From: Betaproteobacteria bacterium
GTDB lineage: Bacteria; Acidobacteriota; Terriglobia; Acidiferrales; UBA7541
Reading direction: 5' to 3'
Assembly (NCBI GenBank): GCA_903970165.1
Contig: CAJCHZ010000039.1
Location: 1 to 64,000 of the forward strand
Length of the DNA stretch: 64,000 nt
The notes below the pieces were generated by a model. That model searched no databases, had not been told where the DNA came from, and saw nothing but the letters and a program-made list of their open reading frames with translations. Numbering within the stretch: the first letter of the stretch is position 1; each line of letters opens with the position of its first letter. Positions 18,216-26,615 of the stretch are shown here, piece by piece. Both the position numbers and the translations under genes were made by a program.

Positions 18216-19244
18216 ATGCTGGTCGTCATGCAGTCTCACGCCACCGAAGAACAAATTCGTGGCGTTTGCCAGCGAATCGAGAGCCTCGGACTCAAAGCCC
18301 ATCCCATCCCCGGCACGGTTCGCACGGCCATCGGCATCACCGGAAACAAAGGCGCCGTTGACCTCGGCGTTCTCGAATCGCTCCCGGGTGTGATTGAGTG
18401 CATTCCTGTCAGCAAGCCATACAAATTGGTCAGCCGCGACACGAAAGAAGAAGACAGCATTCTGCGGATTCCGATTCCAGGCGGAGAAGTGCTTGTCGGG
18501 GGCAAAAAGGTTGCAATGGTTGCGGGCCCTTGCGCCGTAGAAACGGAAGAGCAGTGCTTTGCGATCGCCGAACGCCTAAAGGGTTCCGGTGTCCGCCTGT
18601 TTCGCGGTGGTGCTTACAAGCCGCGCACCTCGCCCTACAGTTTCCAGGGCCTGGGTGAACCTGGACTGAAGATTCTAGCCAACGTCCGCAAAACCTACGG
18701 CTTCGGCATCATCACCGAGGCTATCGACAACGAGAGCCTCGACCTCGTCGAGGAATACGCCGACGTGATCCAAATCGGTGCCCGGAACATGCAGAATTTC
18801 TCGCTCCTGAAACGCGCCGGCCGCGCCAAAAAACCGGTCCTGCTGAAACGCGGCATGTCCGCAACGCTCGACGAATTCCTCATGGCCGCCGAGTACGTCC
18901 TCTCCGAAGGCAACTACAAGGTGATGCTCTGCGAACGCGGCGTGCGAACTTTTTCTGATTTTTCGCGTAATACGCTAGACCTCGCTGTAGTGCCCGCCGT
19001 AAAGAAGCGTAGCCACCTGCCGATTCTGGTTGATCCGTCGCACGGCACCGGCAAACGGCACAAAGTCCTACCGCTTTCGCGCGCTGCCATAGCCGTAGGC
19101 GCGGACGGATTGCTTGTCGAAGTGCACCACGAGCCGGACAAAGCGCTGTCCGATGGCATGCAATCGATCTTGCCAGAGGAATTCGGCGAATTGGTTGAAG
19201 AAGTCCGCCAAATCGCAGCGGTCCTGCACCGCGAAGTGAATTGA
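18216..19244 (+). CDS. aroF: 3-deoxy-7-phosphoheptulonate (DAHP) synthase, type I-beta with regulatory N-terminal domain
   Basis: Condenses PEP and erythrose-4-phosphate in the first step of the shikimate pathway. The 342-residue protein has an N-terminal ferredoxin-like domain (residues 1-70, [20 protein letters not shown]) that mediates aromatic amino acid feedback in Thermotoga-type enzymes. The KDSA/DAHPS barrel follows, with [52 protein letters not shown] and [10 protein letters not shown]. An AGGAG RBS precedes the ATG. The gene symbol follows the usual annotation; aroG would serve equally. Confidence 0.96.
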   Translation: MLVVMQSHATEEQIRGVCQRIESLGLKAHPIPGTVRTAIGITGNKGAVDLGVLESLPGVIECIPVSKPYKLVSRDTKEEDSILRIPIPGGEVLVGGKKVAMVAGPCAVETEEQCFAIAERLKGSGVRLFRGGAYKPRTSPYSFQGLGEPGLKILANVRKTYGFGIITEAIDNESLDLVEEYADVIQIGARNMQNFSLLKRAGRAKKPVLLKRGMSATLDEFLMAAEYVLSEGNYKVMLCERGVRTFSDFSRNTLDLAVVPAVKKRSHLPILVDPSHGTGKRHKVLPLSRAAIAVGADGLLVEVHHEPDKALSDGMQSILPEEFGELVEEVRQIAAVLHREVN

Positions 19245-19268
19245 GCCGCACCTCGTGAGTCGCATCTC

Positions 19269-20411
19269 GTGATCCGCCGCCGCAATCTCCGCGTCCATTT
19301 CCTGACCGCGATTCTCTGCATTTTTGGAATCGTCGTGATTGCTCGCGAGCACCGGCCCTCATTCTTGCGCCCGGACTTGCGCCTGAATGCCTACGTATCA
19401 ACCGCCGACGGGGGCGTAACCGTAGTCGACCTGGTGAAACTGGCAGCCGTCGCGCGCGTTTCCGTCGGTCCAGGCCTTTCTGGCATGCGCGAGCATCCTA
19501 AGCGCGCGGAAATCTGGGGCGTAAGCTCCAAGGGCGGCTATGTGTGGGTCATTAACGCCCGCATTAACCAGGTCACAGCCCGCATCCCCGTGGGCCCGCT
19601 TCCCTACGCGATCGATTTTTCTCCGGACGGGGGCCGCCTCTATACGACATCCTCAGGCTCCGACACGCTGCTCGCCATCGATTGCCAAACGCACAGTGTG
19701 CTGGCCCGCACCCGCACCGGCGCAGAACCCGTCCTGGCTCAGGTTACGCCCGACGGCAAAAACGTGTTGGTCTTGAATCACTGGGACGCCACGCTGGGGA
19801 TTCACGACGCGGCCACATTGATGCTCAAAAGCACTATCAGCATCGTTAAGCAACCCGAAAAAGTAGCCGTTCTCCCCGACAGCAGCGTAGCCTTCGTCCT
19901 CAGCCTCACCGAGCATCGTCTCTCGGTTGTTGATCTTCGCCGCAGACTCCTCATAACGAATCTCGAACTCGACGGCACTCCCTCTGACATGCTTCTCAAG
20001 CCCGACGGCGGCGAGCTCTATGTCATCTCCCCGGAAGCCCACGGCCTTCAGGCCATTAACACATGGACTCACGAAGTCGGCGACTACATGGTTCTCGGTT
20101 CAGCTCCTACGCGCGGCCTGCTCCTCAGCGATGCCAGCGAACTCTACGTTTCCGACAGGGCCGCCAACCACATCATCCCGGTGGACATCGTAAACCGCAC
20201 CATTCTCCGCGAACCCGGCACGGGCAAAGAGTTCCCAATCCAAGCCGGCCAGTTCCCCGGCGTGATGCGCACCGACCCCAATGAAAGTCTGCTGATCGTA
20301 GTGAATCAGGCTTCTGCGGATATTGCCGTGATCCGAACGCGCACGAACAGCCTTCTTACCATGATTCCAGTTGGCGACCACCCGCAGGACCTAGCCGTCA
20401 AGCTGTTTTAG
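19269..20411 (+). CDS. Exported YVTN-type beta-propeller protein
   Basis: A 380-residue protein with one N-terminal membrane/signal segment (FLTAILCIFGIVVIA) and a seven-bladed YncE/YVTN-like propeller. Repeats of ~40 residues are of the type '...VDLVKLAAVARVSVG', '...VINARINQVTARIPVG', '...VIRTRTNSLLTMIPVGDHP', each preceded by a P-D-G/N strand. The start is GTG at 19269, 25 bases after the DAHP synthase. Such propellers bind ligands or proteins on the cell surface or in the periplasm. No catalytic residues can be recognised. Confidence 0.85.
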   Translation: MIRRRNLRVHFLTAILCIFGIVVIAREHRPSFLRPDLRLNAYVSTADGGVTVVDLVKLAAVARVSVGPGLSGMREHPKRAEIWGVSSKGGYVWVINARINQVTARIPVGPLPYAIDFSPDGGRLYTTSSGSDTLLAIDCQTHSVLARTRTGAEPVLAQVTPDGKNVLVLNHWDATLGIHDAATLMLKSTISIVKQPEKVAVLPDSSVAFVLSLTEHRLSVVDLRRRLLITNLELDGTPSDMLLKPDGGELYVISPEAHGLQAINTWTHEVGDYMVLGSAPTRGLLLSDASELYVSDRAANHIIPVDIVNRTILREPGTGKEFPIQAGQFPGVMRTDPNESLLIVVNQASADIAVIRTRTNSLLTMIPVGDHPQDLAVKLF

Positions 20412-20413
20412 TT

Positions 20414-20434
20414 GGGCAGACACTCTAGTCTGTC
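20414..20434 (+). repeat. Short intergenic palindrome-like element
   Basis: The sequence GGGCAGACACTCTAGTCTGT and flanks resembles the elements at 5818-5842 and 40535-40556 (a gene end followed by ...cag.ct.tcag/ctag.ctgt). It sits just after the propeller gene stop and may act as a transcription-end or REP-like element. Confidence 0.35.
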
Positions 20435-20463
20435 CTCATTTCTTGTTCTCCTATTTCTAAATC

Positions 20464-20697
20464 TTACTCGTATCGCAACGCTTCCATTGGACCAACCAAC
20501 ATGGCCCGCCGCGCCGGAAAATAAATAGCCAAGAAAGCCACCGCCGTCAAAAGCACTCCCACTCCGGTCAGTGTCACGAAATCGTTCGAAGACACCTTGT
20601 ACAGCAGTACAGCAAGCTGGCCATTACCCGCGCAACTGCCAGTGAAGTCACGCTTCCTCCGAAATGACCAAGAACACACTGCAGCCAAAATCTTCAT
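20464..20697 (-). pseudogene. ADOP/MacB-like permease relic (C-terminal end, second copy)
   Basis: The last ~45 residues read FVTLTGVGVLLTAVAFLAIY, PARRAMLVGPMEALRYE, the end of an acidobacterial duplicated orphan permease (FtsX-type domain; consensus PARRATRVDPMVALRYE). The preceding residues are not family-like and no start or N-terminal domains exist. It abuts the larger relic upstream (20694-21362), so two tandem permeases appear to have collapsed here. Confidence 0.65.
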
Positions 20698-21362
20698 TCG
20701 TGCCGCAGCGCGACGATAGGATCAACGCGCGTTGCGCGGCGCGCCGGGATGTAGGATGCCGCCAGGGCCACACGGCCAAGGAGCAAGGGCACAAGAAGAA
20801 ACGTAGGCGGATCGGTCAGGCGAATTTCATAAAGGAGATTCCGGAGAAAATGCGTCAGGCCAAGCGCCCCTACAACTCCGAGGGCAATACCCCCGTCCAA
20901 TTACGCGAATTCCCTGCCCCAATACCACCCGAATCACATGCCCGCGCCGCGCCCCCAAAGCTATGCGAACACCAATTTCATGCGTTCGCCGTGCCACAGA
21001 GAACGCCAGCACGCCATAGACACCAATGGCTGCCAGTAGGAGCGCCAGGGCGGCGAAAGATCCCAACAGGGCGAGGCTGAAACGTCGGCTCGCCGTGGAT
21101 CGGCTGATCACATCGTTCAGGCTTCGCACACTTCCCAGCGCGAGTTGCCGCGCGCTTCACGGCACTCTTCTTTGGCCCGAGCCATTGCCCCGAACTCCAG
21201 TCGCGCGCGCCGATGCGCCTCTTCGCTCGTCACTCCCCGCCGAATCAAATCTACTGAATAGGCTTCCAAATGGAAGCGAAGTTCGGCGTCCATCTCACGT
21301 TCCATCCGATTACGGCGGAGAGTTGCATCCAACCACGAGCGGAGCCGCCTCCAAAACATCAC
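20694..21362 (-). pseudogene. Acidobacterial duplicated orphan permease (ADOP), internally deleted and frameshifted
   Basis: Intact ADOPs are ~800-900 aa. Here the N-terminal prefix domain (21117-21362: FWRRLRSWLDATLRRNRMER ... EEAHRRARLEFG ... KEECREARG) runs straight into the last FtsX domain (20827-21129: [38 protein letters not shown]). About 600 residues, including the first permease domain, are missing. A further frameshift near 20880 separates the final segment (20694-20900: IRLTDPPTF ... PARRATRVDPIVALRHE). It is preceded by its usual padR regulator with a 4-base overlap, so the regulator survives while the transporter is dead. Confidence 0.8.
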
Positions 21363-21700
21363 ACTTCCTCCGGCTTGGCACCCAGAATTCCTGCGATGAC
21401 CTCCGCCATGCGATTCCAGTTATCCGTTTCGCTTTGCAGCCGCCGTTTCCCTGCCGCCGTCAGACGGTAATACTTCGCTTTGCGTTTGTTTTCCGATTCG
21501 CCCCATTCGCTGGTGATCCAACCCTGATGCTCAAGCCGGTATAGGGCCGGATAGAGTGACCCTTGCTGAATTTCAAGACGGTCCTTTGAGATTTGTTGAA
21601 TGCGAAGAAGAATGCCGTAGCCATGCAAAGGCCCGAGTGAAGTGGCCTTCAGGATCAGCATGTCAAGAGTGCCCTGCAGAAGTTCGAGTTGTTTGTCCAA
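21359..21700 (-). CDS. PadR-family transcriptional regulator (acidobacterial ADOP-associated type)
   Basis: A 113-residue winged-helix repressor of the PadR family: ELLQGTLDMLILKATSLGPL, HGYGILLRIQQ, LEIQQGSLYPALYRLEHQGW, then RKAKYYRLTAAGKRRL. The short subtype found before ADOP permeases in Acidobacteria matches closely. The start is TTG at 21700 with a GGAAGGG RBS. The stop overlaps the (now broken) permease by 4 bases. A near-consensus promoter with CCTAG boxes lies directly upstream, suggesting autoregulation. Confidence 0.92.
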   Translation of the reverse strand: MDKQLELLQGTLDMLILKATSLGPLHGYGILLRIQQISKDRLEIQQGSLYPALYRLEHQGWITSEWGESENKRKAKYYRLTAAGKRRLQSETDNWNRMAEVIAGILGAKPEEV

Positions 21701-21711
21701 AGGGGCCCTTC

Positions 21712-21755
21712 CCTAGACGAACTAGGAATGTACCCCTGGTCTCCTAGACTGTCAA
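21712..21755 (-). promoter_or_regulatory. padR promoter with candidate operator
   Basis: On the minus strand TTGACA (21750-21755) and TACATT (21727-21732) are spaced by exactly 17 bases. An inverted repeat CCTAG-5 nt-CTAGG occupies 21712-21726 just downstream of the -10, and a second GTCTAGG copy lies in the spacer. The arrangement fits autorepression by the encoded PadR protein. Confidence 0.6.
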
Positions 21756-21844
21756 GGAGAAGGTGGGGCCAGCATCTTTTAAGACATCAGTTTTTGCGTT
21801 TTGGAGTTGGCGCGATTCAGCCCCCGGCGGCAACTTCCAGGTGT

Positions 21845-24046
21845 TTAACTACTGCCTTCCAAGGCCCACGCCGAATTTTCTTCGCCCAGGTTGACGTCCA
21901 AAAATCCCTCGGCAGGCAACACATCTACTGGCAATCCGCCATGCCAAAGCGCCACGCCAATCCTTAGCTTTGTTTGCCCCTTCAGGTTCATCTCACTGCG
22001 CCGGATGGCGACTTCCAGTATCCGGTCAAACGAAGCGTCCGCAACGGTCTTCGGGTTGAGCAGGCACACGCAGCCTTTTTCCACCGCGAACTCTTTCATG
22101 CGCCCGCGCTCCAGCTTGATGACAATCGTGATTTCCTCGGCCGCGCCAATCGTGACTCGAAAATCCGAATCCTCCAGTTCTCCGAGCAGATCAAGAAACG
22201 GATCCACTCGCACGCAAAACCGGTCCTCCTCAAATCCATAACGCAGCTCGTGCAGAAAGAAGGTCCGCCCGTGCATCGCCCCGCCGCGTCGCTCAGGAGA
22301 GTAAAGCCCTGCTCCCAGCCACTCGAAGTACGACGTATCTCTCCCATCCACTGCAATCTTCAGAAGGCTCGTTGGCGCAAGCTGCAAAGCGTGCTCCGGC
22401 TTTCGTTTGATGGGCTTCGCCAGTTCCTGAGGAGCCATCTGCCCCAACGCCAGGTAAACCGCCGTCAAGTGCTTGCGATAAAGGGCGTCGAACTCGGCAT
22501 CGTTCGCGGTGCTGTGTTCCGGCCCAAACCACCAGCACCAGTCGCTTCCTTCGGCAGCCAGCAACGATTCCAGCGCCAGTTTCAGGGCCGTTTCGGCCGG
22601 GGCGCCTTCCACGCCTTTCTTTCGGGCCTGCAAAGCCAAGCTATAGGCTTCGCGTGCATCCCAGAGCAACTCCCACGCCGCCACGTCTTCTCCATGCCCG
22701 ATCCACACGTCGAAATTTGCGTTAATCCACGAAGCTGGAAAAATCCCGGCATTGGTGGGCACATCTCCGGCGGCGGCAATCGCCTCGCTGGCCGTTAGCG
22801 CGCGAAAATCCTGGTCCGCCTGAATTCGCCCGTAGAATTCCCGAAGAAATTCACGCCCATTTCCTGGGTAATATTCCCATGCGTTTTCCCCGTCCAGGAA
22901 TAAACAAACCGTTAGCGGCTGTCCGGTCTGCACGCGCTCACCGATATCGCGTAATCTGCCATGCAGATCCGCCGCGGCGTCTTTACCATTCATGCGGCTA
23001 TAGACGAACCCGATCAAATCCGAAAGATGGTGATCGCGGAAGAGCCCTGTAATGGACTTTCCGCCCAGTTGCACCCTCAATGGTTTGTACAACCGTTCGG
23101 CATTCGCTGGCAGCCCTCGCGAATCGCGAAAGAAACCTGCGTTCAGAGTTCTTCCGAGGACACCTTCATCCGTGCCAAACCACTGAAAACCTTCTTCGGC
23201 GGCAATGGTCATGGCTTGATCGGAAACCGATCCCTCCGATGGCCAAACTCCCATCGGCTTTGTTCCGAAAACCCGTTCATGATAGGCGCGCGCGCGCTGC
23301 AACTGTTCGCGCGCATCTTCCGGATGTCGGTAAGCCCGCCGCGGGAGCGGGGTGGCGGGATTAGCCACGCGCGCAACATCGGAATCGCAAATCAACGGAA
23401 GAATGGGATGATAAAACGGCGTAGTGCTCAGCTCAATTTGCCCTGTCTCTGCTACTTTGCGGTATTCCGGCAAAACCAATCCAAGCAGCTCCAACTGCTT
23501 TGCTTTCAGCGCCGCCTTATCTTTCTCGGTGAACTCTTTGCCCTTGTTTGCCAGCCGGCTCACGACGGTATCTTTTTCAAACCACGTTTCTTCCATCCAT
23601 GCCAACTGCGACAGAAGCTGCACGTCCCGCCAGTCCCTCTCAGTGAATGACACCTGCGCCTGCGCGCCCCCTGCCGGCTGCGCCCATTCATACAGCTCCA
23701 CAAACCGCGGCCAGCGTGATATCAGTCGATCGTAATTTACCTGGAACGCCCGCGCCAGAATCTCCGCTTTGTCTTCCCGCGTCAGTTTGTCCGCTGGCTT
23801 GAAAGCCAGGTCGAACCACGGCTCGTTAAAATTCCCGCTGGCATACTCTTCAAGCTGCATTCCCAGAGAAGGCACCACGTTGAAGGTGGCATGAAATTCT
23901 GGAAACTCCTTGAGCATCGCCACCATTCCCCAATAGTCCTTGAGAGCGTGAAGCCGCGTCCAGGGCAGCACGTACCGCTCTGTCTCCGGATCGCGGTACT
24001 GCGGCTGGTGCATGTGCCACAGCATCACCACGTGCACGCGGTTCAT
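21845..24046 (-). CDS. Glycoside hydrolase family 57 protein (amylase/amylopullulanase type)
   Basis: A 733-residue GH57 protein, a (beta/alpha)7 enzyme family acting on alpha-glucans. The diagnostic N-terminus VVMLWHMHQPQYRDP is followed by family segments HATFNVVPSLGMQLEEYASG, LPLICDSD, MGVWPSEGSVSD (with the nucleophile-region Glu) and FQWFGTDEG. The C-terminal ~250 residues form the beta-rich domain of alpha-amylase-like GH57 members. There is no signal peptide, so it is cytoplasmic, probably in glycogen or maltodextrin turnover. It diverges from lptFG with only 56 bases between starts. Confidence 0.93.
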   Translation of the reverse strand: MNRVHVVMLWHMHQPQYRDPETERYVLPWTRLHALKDYWGMVAMLKEFPEFHATFNVVPSLGMQLEEYASGNFNEPWFDLAFKPADKLTREDKAEILARAFQVNYDRLISRWPRFVELYEWAQPAGGAQAQVSFTERDWRDVQLLSQLAWMEETWFEKDTVVSRLANKGKEFTEKDKAALKAKQLELLGLVLPEYRKVAETGQIELSTTPFYHPILPLICDSDVARVANPATPLPRRAYRHPEDAREQLQRARAYHERVFGTKPMGVWPSEGSVSDQAMTIAAEEGFQWFGTDEGVLGRTLNAGFFRDSRGLPANAERLYKPLRVQLGGKSITGLFRDHHLSDLIGFVYSRMNGKDAAADLHGRLRDIGERVQTGQPLTVCLFLDGENAWEYYPGNGREFLREFYGRIQADQDFRALTASEAIAAAGDVPTNAGIFPASWINANFDVWIGHGEDVAAWELLWDAREAYSLALQARKKGVEGAPAETALKLALESLLAAEGSDWCWWFGPEHSTANDAEFDALYRKHLTAVYLALGQMAPQELAKPIKRKPEHALQLAPTSLLKIAVDGRDTSYFEWLGAGLYSPERRGGAMHGRTFFLHELRYGFEEDRFCVRVDPFLDLLGELEDSDFRVTIGAAEEITIVIKLERGRMKEFAVEKGCVCLLNPKTVADASFDRILEVAIRRSEMNLKGQTKLRIGVALWHGGLPVDVLPAEGFLDVNLGEENSAWALEGSS

Positions 24047-24102
24047 CGCTGTCCTCTTTCCTGTAGCCGCCGCGAGGCCGTGTTACACTCACCGTTCGCG
24101 CC

Positions 24103-26442
24103 ATGCGCATCCTCGATCGCTATATAGTTCGTGAAGTTTTTCGTCACGCACTCCTCGGACTTGCCGTTTTCACGTTCGTTTTCTTCGTTCCCCAGCTTGT
24201 GCGCCTGATGGAGTTGTTTGTCCGGCACACCGGTTCTGGCAGCCAGATCGTCGATCTTTTCCTTTGCATTTTCCCCGGCGTGCTCACTTTTACCCTTCCC
24301 ATGGCCGTCCTGATTGGCGTTCTCCTTGGTCTCGGCCGCATGTCCGCTGACAGTGAAATTATCGCCCTCACCGCCCTGGGCATCGGCCGCCGTCGTATCC
24401 TCCTTCCCGTGGGAGTACTTGCCCTCGCCGGTGCCGCACTCACCCTTTGCATGACCCTGTGGCTCGGCCCTCTGGCAGTCCACAAATACCGCACTCTGGA
24501 AACCGACCTTCTCACCTCCCAAGTCTCTTTTGCAGTCCAACCCCGCGTCTTTGACGAGCGTTTCCCTAAACTGGTCCTCTACGTCAACGACGTTTCTGCC
24601 AGCGGTACCCAATGGCACGGCGTATTTCTCGCGGAAGCCGGTGGAGAGAACGGCTCGCAACTCACCCTGGCGGAGAATGCGATTGTAATTGCCGAACCCA
24701 AAGAGGGCAAGCTGGAGCTTCACCTGCGAGGTGGAACTACACACGAGTTCTCCCGCGAGGATCCCGACCACTATTCCGTAACCGCTTTTGGGCAGAGCGA
24801 TTGGCCGATTGAGGTAAACGGGCTGGTACCCTCCGAGCCCAGGGAGCTAAGCAATTCCGAACGATCCTTTCGCGACCTCCTCTCCGCCAAGGGCGCTAGT
24901 TGGCGTGAGGCACGAGTTGAACTACATCACCGGCTTGCGTTCCCCGTCGCCTGCCTGGTCTTCGCACTCGTCGCCGTGCCATTGGGCACGCAACCACGTC
25001 GCGGCGGGAGGGCGGCCGGCTCGCTCCTCGCTGTCATCATCATTGCTTCCTATTATCTTCTTACGGTTATCGGAACCGGCATGGCTCGCCAAGGTACGCT
25101 CTCCCCGGCGGGCGGTATCTGGGGCGCAAACATCCTGCTCGCCATTCTTGGTGCGACCCTACTGCCCAGAATGGAGCAGTTTCGGGGCGAGAGCCTCTGG
25201 CTCAACCCCACAGCCCGCTTTCGTACCTGGGCCAGGCTCTTACGCCGCAGAAAGGCCCGTGCCCGCGCCGCTGCGGCTGCGTCCGTGGTGCCCAATGGCG
25301 CGGAGACCAACAACGGCAATGGCAGTGCGCAAACCGTGCCATCCAGCGGCAGCTTCCCCCGCCTGATGGATCTCTATATCCTCCGCCGCTTCTTTTTTCA
25401 TTTCACGATTCTTATGGCCGCGTTTATTTTCCTTTTCGAGGCCTTCACCTTTTTCGAGCTCCTCGACGACATCGCTCGGCACCGCGTCCCTTTCCTCATC
25501 GTCGTGGATTACTTCCGTTACCTAACGCCCTTCCTCGTCTATAACCTGGCTCCCCTTGGGGCCCTTGTGGCTGTTCTGGTTACGCTCGGAGTGATGAGCA
25601 AGAACAATGAGGTCGTGGCCTGTAAAGCTAGCGGAATCAGCCTTTACCGTCTGTCTCTGCCACTTCTCATTGCCGGGCTTACCTTGGCCAGCGCGATGAT
25701 CCTTCTGGACGAGACGTATTTGCCTTATGCGAATCAGCGTCAGGACGCCTTGCGCAACGTTATCAAAGGGCGTCCAGCCCAAACCTACGCCCGTCCGCAG
25801 CGCTGGATCTTTGGGGAAAACTATAAAATATACAATTACGACCTCTTCGACCCGGCTCAAAGCCTCTTCGGCGGCCTCAGCGTCGTCGAAATCGATCCGA
25901 TTACCTTCCAGATGCGCCGCCGCATCTTCGCAACCCGCGCCACTTGGTCCCAAAGCCAGAATTTGTGGGTCCTCGAGGGTGGCTGGGTGCGCGATTTCGC
26001 CGACGGAGCCATCACCCGCTATGATCGTTTTCTGGCAACTTCTCTGCCGGAGCTTTCAGAGCCTCCCAGCTATTTCAACCGCGAGGTCCGTCAAGCCTCT
26101 CAAATGAATCTTGCCGCCCTTCGCCGCTATATCGAAGGCCTGCACGAAGCGGGATTCGATGTCGCCAACCTGACCGTCCAGTGGCACGTCAAACTGGCTT
26201 TCCCCTTGATTGCCCCGGTCATCATGCTATTGGCAATCCCGTTCAGCCTGCTGGTGGGCACCCGCGGGGCCGTCGGGGGAGTGGCCATAGGCGTTGCCAT
26301 CGGCATTGTCTACTGGATGGCGGCCCGTCTACTGGAAGCCATGGGTGGCGTCGGCCAGTTGCCACCGTTTCTGGCTGCATGGTCCACCGACATCACCTTC
26401 TTCTTTATCGGACTCTATTTTTTCTTTAAGATGCCCACCTAG
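24103..26442 (+). CDS. LptF-LptG fusion, LPS export ABC permease
   Basis: Permease pair of the Lpt system that extracts lipopolysaccharide from the inner membrane, here as one 779-residue chain. The first half begins MRILDRYIVREVFRHALLGL (LptF/YjgP-type TM1) and continues with GVLTFTLPMAVLIGVLLGLG. A ~55-residue Arg/Ala/Gly-rich linker (about 365-420) follows. A second complete LptF/LptG copy starts at Met422 (MDLYILRRFFFHFTILMAAF), with SKNNEVVACKASGIS and a closing TM bundle. Each half has the jellyroll periplasmic domain between TM segments. No lptB is in the window. The two normally separate genes are joined without a stop. Confidence 0.9.
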   Translation: MRILDRYIVREVFRHALLGLAVFTFVFFVPQLVRLMELFVRHTGSGSQIVDLFLCIFPGVLTFTLPMAVLIGVLLGLGRMSADSEIIALTALGIGRRRILLPVGVLALAGAALTLCMTLWLGPLAVHKYRTLETDLLTSQVSFAVQPRVFDERFPKLVLYVNDVSASGTQWHGVFLAEAGGENGSQLTLAENAIVIAEPKEGKLELHLRGGTTHEFSREDPDHYSVTAFGQSDWPIEVNGLVPSEPRELSNSERSFRDLLSAKGASWREARVELHHRLAFPVACLVFALVAVPLGTQPRRGGRAAGSLLAVIIIASYYLLTVIGTGMARQGTLSPAGGIWGANILLAILGATLLPRMEQFRGESLWLNPTARFRTWARLLRRRKARARAAAAASVVPNGAETNNGNGSAQTVPSSGSFPRLMDLYILRRFFFHFTILMAAFIFLFEAFTFFELLDDIARHRVPFLIVVDYFRYLTPFLVYNLAPLGALVAVLVTLGVMSKNNEVVACKASGISLYRLSLPLLIAGLTLASAMILLDETYLPYANQRQDALRNVIKGRPAQTYARPQRWIFGENYKIYNYDLFDPAQSLFGGLSVVEIDPITFQMRRRIFATRATWSQSQNLWVLEGGWVRDFADGAITRYDRFLATSLPELSEPPSYFNREVRQASQMNLAALRRYIEGLHEAGFDVANLTVQWHVKLAFPLIAPVIMLLAIPFSLLVGTRGAVGGVAIGVAIGIVYWMAARLLEAMGGVGQLPPFLAAWSTDITFFFIGLYFFFKMPT

Positions 26443-26450
26443 AAAAACAA

Positions 26451-26504
26451 AGAAGCCACCGAACACGCAGGAAACACTTGAGATCCTGCACGTCGGCGGC
26501 TTCT
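26451..26504 (+). terminator. Bidirectional stem-loop between lptFG and ppdK
   Basis: Outer arms AGAAGCC (26451-26457) and GGCTTCT (26498-26504) enclose inner arms GCAGGA (26467-26472) and TCCTGC (26484-26489), with near-symmetric internal loops. It lies 9 bases after the lptFG stop and between convergent genes. There is no T-run, so it may be a Rho-dependent or mRNA 3'-end protecting structure. Confidence 0.45.
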
Positions 26505-26615
26505 CCTGTATATCTAAAGCAATACCTGAATTTAGCCGACTGGCTTAATACAATCCCAGTTCTTCCGCCTAACCCTCTTAAAGTCTTACTAGAGGCAGGC
26601 AGCTGTCTTCCAGGC

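Noticed and set aside
21974..22798. Plus-strand frames inside the GH57 gene
   Set aside because: No motif or RBS; GH57 coding signal on the minus strand is clear.
24043..24771. Minus-strand 242-codon frame over the start of lptFG
   Set aside because: Overlaps conserved transmembrane coding sequence; low-complexity His/Gly/Glu translation without homology.
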